Positions 57,052 through 64,000 of a stretch of 64,000 nt of DNA are shown piece after piece. The notes below the pieces were generated by a model, which was given only the letters and a program-made list of their open reading frames with translations, was not told the origin of the DNA and did no database searches. A program made the position numbers and the translations under genes. The DNA is from Rhodopseudomonas palustris HaA2 (GTDB lineage: Bacteria; Pseudomonadota; Alphaproteobacteria; Rhizobiales; Xanthobacteraceae): assembly GCF_000013365.1 (NCBI RefSeq), contig NC_007778.1:2356001-2420000 (forward strand), read 5' to 3'. Numbering within the stretch: the stretch's first letter is position 1; each line of letters opens with the position of its first letter.

Positions 57052-57939
57052 ATGACGACAATCGCATTCATCGGTCTCGGCAATATGGGCGGGCCGATGG
57101 CCGCCAATCTGGTCAAGGCCGGGCGCACCGTCACCGGCTTCGATCTGTCGGCCGACTCCTGCGACGCAGCCAAGGCCGACGGCGTCGCGATCGCGAATTC
57201 CGCGGTCGACGCGGTGCAGGGCGCCAGCGTGATCGTCACCATGCTGCCCGCCGGCAAGCACGTGCTCGCGGTCTGGAACGAAATCCTGCCGCATGCGGCC
57301 CCGGGCTCGCTGATCATCGACTGCTCGACCATCGACGTCGAAAGCGCCGTGCAGGCGCATACGCTGGCGGCGAAGGGCGGCATCGCCTCGATCGACGCGC
57401 CGGTCTCCGGCGGCACCGGCGGCGCCAAGGCGGCGACGCTGACCTTCATGGCCGGCGGCAGCGAGGCGGCATTCGCCGCGGCCAAGCCGGTGCTGGAACA
57501 GATGGGCAAGAAGATCGTGCATTGCGGCGGCGCCGGCGCCGGGCAGGCGGCGAAGATCTGCAACAACATGATCCTCGGCATTTCGATGATCGCGGTCGGC
57601 GAGGCGTTCACGCTGGCCGAAAAGCTCGGCCTGTCGCATCAGGCGCTGTTCGACGTCGCCTCGACCTCCTCGGGGCAGTGCTGGTCGCTGACGACCTATT
57701 GCCCGGTGCCCGGCCCGGTGCCGACCTCGCCGGCCAACAACGGCTACAAGCCCGGCTTCGCGGCGGCCTTGATGCTGAAGGATCTGAAGCTGGCGCAGGA
57801 GGCCGCGCAGACCTCCGGCGCCGCGACGCCGCTCGGCGCCCACGCCGCCGAGCTCTACGCCGCGTTCGAACAGGCCGGCAACGGCGGCACCGATTTTTCC
57901 GGGATCATCAACTACCTGCGCGAGCAGGGGCGGAAGTAA
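57052..57939 (+). CDS. mmsB: 3-hydroxyisobutyrate dehydrogenase
   Basis: The 295-residue protein has the N-terminal NAD motif GLGNMGGPMAANLVKAG, the substrate motif DAPVSGGTGGAKAATL and the catalytic Lys segment GQAAKICNNMILG. It oxidises 3-hydroxyisobutyrate to methylmalonate semialdehyde, the MmsA substrate. AAGGGGAGG upstream gives a strong start. The operon thus covers isobutyryl-CoA to propionyl-CoA except a clearly assigned methacrylyl-CoA hydratase. Confidence 0.95.
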   Translation: MTTIAFIGLGNMGGPMAANLVKAGRTVTGFDLSADSCDAAKADGVAIANSAVDAVQGASVIVTMLPAGKHVLAVWNEILPHAAPGSLIIDCSTIDVESAVQAHTLAAKGGIASIDAPVSGGTGGAKAATLTFMAGGSEAAFAAAKPVLEQMGKKIVHCGGAGAGQAAKICNNMILGISMIAVGEAFTLAEKLGLSHQALFDVASTSSGQCWSLTTYCPVPGPVPTSPANNGYKPGFAAALMLKDLKLAQEAAQTSGAATPLGAHAAELYAAFEQAGNGGTDFSGIINYLREQGRK

Positions 57940-57964
57940 TTGGTCGCTGCCGCTACCACTGAAT

Positions 57965-58088
57965 CGTCATCCTGAGGTGCGAGCCCGTTTGGGCGAGCCT
58001 CGAAGGATGCGGAGAAGAGTGCAGGCGGCCCATCCTTCGAGACGCCCGGCCTCGCTCTGCGAGCGACGCCAGGCTCCTCAGGATGACG
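57965..58088. repeat. Palindromic repeat, family E, copy 3
   Basis: Opens CGTCATCCTGAGGTGCGAG and closes CTCCTCAGGATGACG, with inner CCTCGAAGGATG and CATCCTTCGAG arms. It separates mmsB from the acyl-CoA ligase gene. Confidence 0.8.
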
Positions 58089-58131
58089 CCGGTTTGCGTA
58101 GCAGATGCTGTCTCCTTGCGACGAGGGCGCC

Positions 58132-59850
58132 ATGACGACATTCCAACAGGCCCGTTCCTTCCTGCTCGACCATCGCACCGACTACTCCGCCGCCGTCGCG
58201 GGTTTCCGCTGGCCCGATCCGGTGCCGTTCAACTGGGCGCTCGACTGGTTCGATGCCGAGTTGGCGACGTCCGGCAGCCGTAACCGTCCCGCGCTGTGGA
58301 TCGTCGACGGCACCACCGGCCGGGAGGAGAAGCCGAGCTTCGCGCATCTGTCGAAGCGCTCGAACCAGGTCGCGAACTATCTGCGTGCCAAGGGCCTGAA
58401 GCGCGGCGATCACCTGCTGCTGCTGCTCGGCAACGTCGTGCCGTTGTGGGAGGTGATGCTGGCGGCGATCAAGCTCGGCCTCGTCACCATCCCGGCGACC
58501 ACGCTGCTGACGCCGGACGAGTTGCGCGACCGGCTCGAGCGCGGCCGCGCCAAGGCGGTGGTCGCTGCGCCCGACCAGATCGCCAAATTCAAGGGCCTCG
58601 GCGGCGACGATCTGCTGCGCGTCGTGGTCGGCGACGCCCAGGACGGCTGGCTCAATTACGACGGAACCGCGCTGCAGCCCGACGTCTTCACGCCGGACGG
58701 GCCGACGCAGGCTGACGATCCGATGCTGCTGTATTTCACCTCCGGCACCACGGCGAAGCCGAAGCTGGTGCGGCACAGCCAGCGCAGCTATCCGGTCGGC
58801 GCGCTGTCGACGATGTTCTGGCTCGGGCTGCAGCCCGGCGACGTGCATCTCAACATCTCGTCGCCGGGCTGGGCCAAGCACGCCTGGAGCTGCTTGTTCG
58901 CGCCGTGGAACGCCGGCGCCACCGTGTTCGTCGTCAACCAGCCGCGGTTCGACGCCAAGAGTCTCTTGGCGACGATCGGCCGCTGCGGCGTCACCACGCT
59001 GTGCGCGCCGCCGACGGTGTGGCGGATGTTCATTCAGGAGAAGCTCGCGGACTATCAAGTGTCGCTGCGCGAGGTCTGCGGCGCCGGCGAGCCGCTCAAT
59101 CCGGAAGTGATCGATCAGGTCAAGGCCGCCTGGGGCCTCACCATCCGCGATGGCTACGGCCAGACCGAGACCACCGCGATGGTTGGCAATTCGCCGGGGC
59201 AGGCAGTGAAGATCGGCTCGATGGGCCGGCCGATGCCGGGCTACGTCGTCAAGATCACCGATGCGGACGGTCATCCGGCCAAGGAAGGCGAGATCACGCT
59301 GGCGCTGGGCGACGCGCGCCCGGCCGGCCTGATGCAGGGTTATCAAAGCGAGGGCGGCAAGCTCTCGGGCGCCGACGGCGACATCTATCGCTCCGGCGAC
59401 GTCGCCTTCGCCGACGACGACGGCTATCTCACCTTCGTCGGCCGCACCGACGACGTGTTCAAATCGTCGGACTATCGGATCTCGCCGTTCGAACTGGAGA
59501 GCGTGCTGCTCGAACACGATGCCGTCGCCGAAGCCGCGGTGGTGCCGAGCCCGGACCCGATCAAGCTGGCGATCCCGAAGGCCTATGTGCTGCTGACGGC
59601 GGACGCGGAGCGCTCGCGCGACACCGCGCTGTCGATCTTCCGCCACATGCAGGCGCGGATGGCGCCGTTCAAGCGCATCCGCAAGCTCGAACTGGTCACC
59701 GAACTGCCGAAGACGATCTCGGGCAAAATCCGCCGCGTGCATCTGCGCCGCATCGAGCACGAGCACGACCAGACCGACTCGTTGCGCGGCGTCGAGTTTC
59801 GCGAAGAGGATTTCCCCGAGTTGAAAGCCGCGCCGACGCAGGAGGGGTGA
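58132..59850 (+). CDS. AMP-forming acyl-CoA ligase, short or branched-chain acid type
   Basis: A 572-residue ligase of the acetyl/propionyl/butyryl-CoA synthetase branch. The adenylate motif is LLYFTSGTTAKPKLVRH, A5 is DGYGQTETTAMVGN, A7 lies in RSGDVAFADDDGYLTF, and the A10 lysine is in LPKTISGKIRRVHLR. Its place right after the valine operon makes isobutyrate a good candidate, and an isobutyryl-CoA synthetase is known in R. palustris; the match is inferred, not shown. The A10 lysine of such ligases is a known acetylation site. GAGGG lies a few bases upstream of ATG 58132. Confidence 0.92.
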   Translation: MTTFQQARSFLLDHRTDYSAAVAGFRWPDPVPFNWALDWFDAELATSGSRNRPALWIVDGTTGREEKPSFAHLSKRSNQVANYLRAKGLKRGDHLLLLLGNVVPLWEVMLAAIKLGLVTIPATTLLTPDELRDRLERGRAKAVVAAPDQIAKFKGLGGDDLLRVVVGDAQDGWLNYDGTALQPDVFTPDGPTQADDPMLLYFTSGTTAKPKLVRHSQRSYPVGALSTMFWLGLQPGDVHLNISSPGWAKHAWSCLFAPWNAGATVFVVNQPRFDAKSLLATIGRCGVTTLCAPPTVWRMFIQEKLADYQVSLREVCGAGEPLNPEVIDQVKAAWGLTIRDGYGQTETTAMVGNSPGQAVKIGSMGRPMPGYVVKITDADGHPAKEGEITLALGDARPAGLMQGYQSEGGKLSGADGDIYRSGDVAFADDDGYLTFVGRTDDVFKSSDYRISPFELESVLLEHDAVAEAAVVPSPDPIKLAIPKAYVLLTADAERSRDTALSIFRHMQARMAPFKRIRKLELVTELPKTISGKIRRVHLRRIEHEHDQTDSLRGVEFREEDFPELKAAPTQEG

Positions 59851-59880
59851 GGGCGGAGCGTACGTGCACCGTACTCTCGT

Positions 59881-60100
59881 TCGTCATTCCGGGATGCGCC
59901 CGCAGGGCGCAGGCCCGGAATCCATAACCCCCATCCTATCGTTTTGATCAAAGTGTGCCACCGCCATGCCTCACCGCCACTGCTGCGGCGGATGGATTCC
60001 GGGCTCGCCGCTGCGCGGCGCCCCGGAATGACGGGGTGAGGTGTCACTAGCACGGCGAGATTCCGGGTTCGCGAGCTGGCGCTCGCGCCCCGGAATGACG
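59881..60100. repeat. Palindromic repeat, family B, copies in tandem
   Basis: A long composite: TCGTCATTCCGGGATGCGCC opens it; inner GGAATCCAT and ATGGATTCCGGG arms follow; CCCCGGAATGACG occurs at 60021-60033 and again near 60088-60100. It appears to be one and a half units and fills the gap between convergent genes. No coding sequence is evident in it. Confidence 0.75.
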
Positions 60101-60139
60101 GCGATTGTTGCCGGTCCGCTCGATGAGCGCGCTTGCCGC

Positions 60140-61030
60140 TTACTTGTATTCCCGTTCGTCCCACCACGGGAAATACGCCGGCATGTCGCTCGTCACCTTG
60201 TTCTTGAACTGCGCCGGGCGTTTCTCCAGGAACGAGCTGACGCCTTCCTTGACGTCGTCGGAGCGGCCGCGCTCGTAGATGCCGCGGCTGTCGATCTTGT
60301 GGGCTTCCATCGGATCGTCGGCGCCGAGCATCCGCCACATCATCTGCCGGATCAGTGCCACCGACACCGGCGCGGTCTTGGCGGCGATCTCCTTGGCCAG
60401 CGTGCGCGCGGTCGCGAGTAACTGATCGGCCGGCACCACGCGGCTGACGAGCTTGCCGTCGAGCGCTTCCTGCGCCGGGAACACGCGGCCGGTGTAGCAC
60501 CACTCCAAAGCCTGAGCGATGCCGACGATGCGCGGCAGGAACCAGCTCGAGGCGGCCTCCGGCACGATGCCACGCTGCGAGAACACGAAGCCGAACCGCG
60601 CGGCTTCGGAGGCAATGCGGATGTCCATCGCCAGCTGCATGGTGACGCCGATGCCGACCGCGGGGCCGTTGACGGCCGCGATCACCGGCTTCAGGCATTT
60701 GAAGATCCGCAGCGTCACCTGGCCGCCGCCGTCGCGCACCTGCGGGTCGGCGTAGTCGACCGAACCGTCGGCATTGCGCCGCACCGGGCCGCGGCGGGCG
60801 TCGCGATCGAAGGTGTCGGCGCCGGACGACAGATCGGCGCCGGCACAGAACGCACGGCCTTCGCCGGTGACGATCACGGCGCGAATATCGTCGTCGGCAT
60901 CGGCCCTGTCGAACGCCTCGATCAGCTCGCGCTGCATCGCCGGGTTGAACGCGTTGAGCTTCTCCGGCCGGTTCAGCGTGATGGTGAGAATCTGCTCGGC
61001 GACCTCGTATTTGATCGTCTCGAACGGCAT
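60140..61030 (-). CDS. Enoyl-CoA hydratase/isomerase family protein
   Basis: A 296-residue crotonase with AFCAGADLSSGAD and NGPAVGIGVTMQLAMD oxyanion segments and a Glu in the GIVPEAASSWFLPRIVG loop that could act as a general acid or base. The PEAASSW loop and longer C terminus differ from plain fatty-acid hydratases and occur in crotonases acting on bulky substrates. AGGAAACCAG directly before the ATG fixes the start. A family D repeat separates it from the amidase on its upstream side. Confidence 0.92.
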   Translation of the reverse strand: MPFETIKYEVAEQILTITLNRPEKLNAFNPAMQRELIEAFDRADADDDIRAVIVTGEGRAFCAGADLSSGADTFDRDARRGPVRRNADGSVDYADPQVRDGGGQVTLRIFKCLKPVIAAVNGPAVGIGVTMQLAMDIRIASEAARFGFVFSQRGIVPEAASSWFLPRIVGIAQALEWCYTGRVFPAQEALDGKLVSRVVPADQLLATARTLAKEIAAKTAPVSVALIRQMMWRMLGADDPMEAHKIDSRGIYERGRSDDVKEGVSSFLEKRPAQFKNKVTSDMPAYFPWWDEREYK

Positions 61031-61063
61031 CTGGTTTCCTCCAGCGTGTTCTTGTTTATGAAT

Positions 61064-61138
61064 CGTCATGGCCGGGCTTGACCCGGCCATCCATCCTTTA
61101 TGAAGGAGATGGATGCGCGGGTCGAGCCCGCGCATGAC
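61064..61138. repeat. Palindromic repeat, family D, copy 4
   Basis: CGTCATGGCCGGGCTTGACC at the left, GGGTCGAGCCCGCGCATGAC at the right; the right arm has changed bases. It lies between the crotonase and amidase genes. Confidence 0.75.
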
Positions 61139-61163
61139 ACCGTGCGTGCGGCGAAACGCGTGC

Positions 61164-62579
61164 CTAGCGCGGCACGGTCGGCCACGGCTTCTGCGCCTCG
61201 CGCAGGCCCTCGAACGCCTTCGCCATCCGCAGCACGCCGAGATCGTCGAAGCGTCGGCCGACGATCTGCACGCCGATCGGAAAGCCGTTCGAACTGTAGC
61301 CGCCATTGATCGACGCCGCCGGATTCTCCGACATATTCCACGGCACGGTATAGAGGATGTGGTCGAACGGAATCTCCGGATCGTCGAGCGGCGAGGGCAG
61401 CTCGGCAGGGAAGCTCACCACCGGCGCCACCGGCGAGATCAAATAGTCGATCTCGGCGAACAGTTTCGCCGCCATCGCCCGCACCGCCATGGTCTGGTTG
61501 AAGCCGCGCATCACCTCGACGCCGCTGAGCGTCGCGCCGCGCTCGGCCCAGCGCACGATGTAGGGCAGCACCTGCGCGCGCTGCGCCTCGCTGAGCTTGG
61601 AGACGTCGTCCCACATCCGCGCCCGCCAGAAATTGTCGAGCCCGTCCATCATCTCGCGGGTGAAGCCGAGCGACACCTCGCGCACGATCGCGCCCTGCGC
61701 CTCGAAGGTTCGCGCGGCATCGGTGACGACGCGGCGCACCTCGTCGTCGAGCTTCATGCCGAAGCCGAGATCGGTGACGAGGCCGATGGTCTTGCCGCGC
61801 AGATCGGTCGCCAGATCGTGCCAGGCGAAATCGTTCGGCGGCAGGTTCATGCCGTCGCGCGCATCGGGCAGCGACAGCACGCTCATCATCAGCGCGGAAT
61901 CGTCGACGGTGCGTGTCATCGGCCCGGCGCAGCGGCCGACATAAGGCGGATCGATCGGCACGCGGCCGAGCGACGGCTTCAGCGCGAACAGGCCGCACCA
62001 GTTCGCCGGCAGCCGCACCGAGCCGCCGATGTCGGTGCCGAGATGCAGCGGCCCGTAGCCCGCAGCCCCCGCTGCGCCCGCGCCGGAGGACGAGCCGCCG
62101 GTGTTTTGCGTGGTGTCCCACGGATTGCGGGTGACGCCGTGGAAGCTCGACAGGCCGGACGACAGCATGCCGAAATCCGGCATCGTCGTCTTGGTCCAGA
62201 GGATCGCACCGGCCTCGCGCAGCCGCGCCGCCGGTGGCGCATCGACCGACGCCGGCGTCGGCGCGGTGACCGGCACGCCGAGCGGAATCGGCACGCCCTT
62301 GGTCGCGACGTTCTCCTTGATCGTCACCGGCACGCCGTCGAGCACGCCCTGCGGTTCGCCCTTGTGCCAGCGCTCGGTCGATTGCTTCGCCGCGGCGCGG
62401 GCGCCGTCCGGATCGAACGCATACAGCGCGTTGAGATGCGGCTCCCAGCGCTGCGCCTGGGCGATGACGTCGTCGATCACCTCCGACGGCGAGAACTGTT
62501 TGGCGTAGTAGCCGGCCAGCAGTTCGGTGGCGCTGAGGTCGTGCAGCGCGGTGGTCTTGCTCGTCAAACCGTCAGACAT
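61164..62579 (-). CDS. Amidase signature family hydrolase
   Basis: The 471-residue amidase has the catalytic Lys in GVPVTIKENVATKG, the cis-Ser loop NTGGSSSGAGAAGAAG and the nucleophile Ser in GTDIGGSVRLPANWCG. It hydrolyses an amide in the cytosol; specificity cannot be told. The ATG lies eight bases inside the end of the M20 gene, so the two are made together. The combination of an amidase and an M20 amidohydrolase suggests sequential cleavage of an N-acyl amino acid or amide. Confidence 0.92.
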   Translation of the reverse strand: MSDGLTSKTTALHDLSATELLAGYYAKQFSPSEVIDDVIAQAQRWEPHLNALYAFDPDGARAAAKQSTERWHKGEPQGVLDGVPVTIKENVATKGVPIPLGVPVTAPTPASVDAPPAARLREAGAILWTKTTMPDFGMLSSGLSSFHGVTRNPWDTTQNTGGSSSGAGAAGAAGYGPLHLGTDIGGSVRLPANWCGLFALKPSLGRVPIDPPYVGRCAGPMTRTVDDSALMMSVLSLPDARDGMNLPPNDFAWHDLATDLRGKTIGLVTDLGFGMKLDDEVRRVVTDAARTFEAQGAIVREVSLGFTREMMDGLDNFWRARMWDDVSKLSEAQRAQVLPYIVRWAERGATLSGVEVMRGFNQTMAVRAMAAKLFAEIDYLISPVAPVVSFPAELPSPLDDPEIPFDHILYTVPWNMSENPAASINGGYSSNGFPIGVQIVGRRFDDLGVLRMAKAFEGLREAQKPWPTVPR

Positions 62580-63744
62580 TGGCGGCCACCGGCAGACGGG
62601 TTTCGATGATCCGCGCGAACATCGATGCGCCGATCGGCAGGATCTTGTCGTCGAGCACGTAGCCGGGATTGTGCACCGGCACGTCGCCGTCATGGCCGAC
62701 CCAGAAGTAAGCGCCGGGGATCGCCTGCAGCATGTCGGCGAAATCCTCGCTGCCCATCTTCGGCTGCGAGCGGGTGATGACATTGGCCTCGCCGACCACG
62801 CTGCGCGCGACTTCGGCGACCACCTCGCTCTGCGCCTGCTGATTCACCAGCACGCTGAAGATGTCGCGGATCTCGACCTTGATTTCGACGTCGAACGCCG
62901 CCGCGATGCCGGCGGCCAGCGCCCGCATCCGCTCGCGCACCAGCTTGCGCACGTCGTCGGAGAAGGCGCGGACGGTGCCGGCGAGCCGCGCTTCGCCGGG
63001 GATGACGTTATAGGCCGAGCCGGAATGGATCTGGGTGATCGACAGCACCGCCGATTGCAACGGATCGACGTTGCGGCTGACGATGGTCTGCAGCGCTTGC
63101 CCCAGCGTCATCGCGATCACCACGGGGTCCTTGGAGCGCTCCGGCATCGCGCCGTGGGCGCCGTAGCCCGAGATGGTGATGTCGAAGAAGTCGGCTCCGG
63201 CCATTGCCGGCCCGGGCAGGATCGCGATCTCGCCATGGGCCAGGTCGGGGGCGTTGTGCAGGCCGTAGAGTTCGTCGCAGGGGAATTTCTGGAACAGCCC
63301 GTCCTTCAGCATCGCGCGCGCGCCGCCGAGGCCTTCCTCGGCCGGCTGGAAGATGAAATGCACGGTGCCGTCGAAATTGCGGGTCTCGGCGAGATACCGC
63401 GCGGTGCCGAGCAGCATGGTGGTGTGGGCGTCATGGCCGCAGCCGTGGAAGCGGCCGGGAATGGTCGAGCGCCACGCCAGATTGGTGTGCTCCTCCATCG
63501 GCAGCGCATCCATGTCGGCGCGCAGGCCGATGCGGCGGCCTGCCGAGCCTTTGCCCTTCAGCACGCCGACCACGCCGGTGCCGCCGAGCCCGCGATGCAC
63601 CTCGATGCCCCATTGGTCGAGCTTTTCGGCGACGATGTTGGAGGTGCGGACCTCCTCGAAGCCGATTTCCGGATGCATGTGGAGATCGCGGCGGATCGCG
63701 GTCAGTTCGTCGGCGAAGGCATCGATACGGTCGATGGTCGGCAT
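62572..63744 (-). CDS. M20-family amidohydrolase (hippurate/N-acyl amino acid hydrolase type)
   Basis: A 390-residue metal-dependent amidohydrolase. Metal ligands are in GCGHDAHTTMLLG, the FQPAEEGLGGARAML Glu pair and QPKMGSEDFADML near the end. The dimerisation domain lies between. The family removes acyl groups from amino acids such as hippurate or acetyl-amino acids. Start at MPTIDRIDAF; a longer in-frame reading adds a non-homologous leader of 39 residues. It is the first gene of a minus-strand pair with the amidase. Confidence 0.92.
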   Translation of the reverse strand: MPTIDRIDAFADELTAIRRDLHMHPEIGFEEVRTSNIVAEKLDQWGIEVHRGLGGTGVVGVLKGKGSAGRRIGLRADMDALPMEEHTNLAWRSTIPGRFHGCGHDAHTTMLLGTARYLAETRNFDGTVHFIFQPAEEGLGGARAMLKDGLFQKFPCDELYGLHNAPDLAHGEIAILPGPAMAGADFFDITISGYGAHGAMPERSKDPVVIAMTLGQALQTIVSRNVDPLQSAVLSITQIHSGSAYNVIPGEARLAGTVRAFSDDVRKLVRERMRALAAGIAAAFDVEIKVEIRDIFSVLVNQQAQSEVVAEVARSVVGEANVITRSQPKMGSEDFADMLQAIPGAYFWVGHDGDVPVHNPGYVLDDKILPIGASMFARIIETRLPVAANV

Positions 63745-63926
63745 GTCGGGGGTCACCTTTGGGGTCGCAGATGTGAATCGCGGGTTGCTGCGCAGCGTGC
63801 GGCCGAGAGCGGCTGCGGCCTGCATGCAAGGATCGGGCAAAGCGCCGGAGGCGTCCCGCAATCGAAGCGGGACGCCGGCCCGGCGCGGGGGACGACGGCC
63901 GGCATCTCAGCCGATAATGCGGGGCA

Positions 63927-64000
63927 ATGTCAAAACACGAGGGCGGCGCAGCCACGGCGCCGCTGCAACCCCGCTTTGCGTTGCGCCGCGCCCTCGACTA
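63927..64000 (+). CDS. Possible gene start, cut by window end
   Basis: An open frame starts at ATG 63927 (MSKHEGGAATAPLQPRFALR...) and runs off the window after 24 codons. It is divergent from the M20 gene, as a new operon would be. The ribosome site (GCGGGGCA) is weak and the fragment too short to recognise. The remainder of 63745-63926 shows no gene or repeat. Confidence 0.3.
   Translation, partial: MSKHEGGAATAPLQPRFALRRALD

Noticed and set aside
63431-63955. Minus-strand open frame of 174 codons at the right edge
   Set aside because: It is an out-of-frame shadow of the M20 gene.

Overview
The window is GC-rich alphaproteobacterial chromosome. Branched-chain amino-acid-type ABC transporters, TRAP/TAXI transport, many acyl-CoA enzymes, tightly overlapped operons and several families of short palindromic intergenic repeats point to the Bradyrhizobium/Rhodopseudomonas group (Nitrobacteraceae), most like Rhodopseudomonas palustris. 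This placement is by recognition of proteins and repeats, not by a search. Fifty-five protein-coding genes are called: one is cut at the left edge and one doubtful one at the right edge. There is one tRNA (Gln, CTG).

Layout. (1) 1-7.1 kb: an unassigned, biosynthesis-like cluster with a cobalamin/radical SAM enzyme, a family 2 glycosyltransferase, a PLP aminotransferase on the other strand, a caspase/gingipain-like protein with a zinc ribbon, and a PLP decarboxylase. The plus-strand genes overlap by 1-4 bases. (2) 7.05-15.8 kb: a GntR/FCD regulator, an NTF2-like protein and a Liv-type uptake system whose permease and both ATPases are one 832-residue polypeptide, followed by an amidohydrolase and an amidase. 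This looks like uptake and hydrolysis of an amide or cyclic amide. (3) 15.9-17 kb: two small proteins of unknown function around tRNA-Gln. (4) 17.2-22.5 kb: a complete TonB-dependent iron uptake operon (receptor, PiuC-like oxygenase, ExbB, ExbD, TonB). (5) 22.6-32.5 kb: sugar or sugar-acid catabolism: two SDRs, a xylonate-type dehydratase, a divergent sugar ABC transporter and a D-erythronate dehydrogenase-like protein. (6) 32.7-41.9 kb: CoA-dependent degradation of an unknown acid: two thiolase-family proteins, a DUF35 partner, AMP- and ADP-forming ligases, a MaoC-type hydratase and a CaiB-type CoA-transferase. (7) 41.9-48.6 kb: a TAXI-TRAP transporter with an I78-inhibitor-like protein, an IclR regulator and an MFS transporter. 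(8) 48.6-50.7 kb: an AT-richer island holding a secreted protein with a CxxCH motif. (9) 50.8-59.9 kb: valine catabolism (crotonase, TetR, mmsA, acyl-CoA dehydrogenase, 3-hydroxyisobutyryl-CoA hydrolase, mmsB, acyl-CoA ligase) with a toxin-antitoxin pair inside the operon. (10) 60.1-63.7 kb: a crotonase, an amidase and an M20 amidohydrolase on the minus strand.

The most unusual items are the protease-containing cluster at the left edge, the LivM-LivG-LivF fusion with a degenerate first ABC signature, the toxin-antitoxin pair translationally coupled into the valine operon, and the palindromic repeats, of which four families with different bodies share the same CGTCAT/ATGACG ends.
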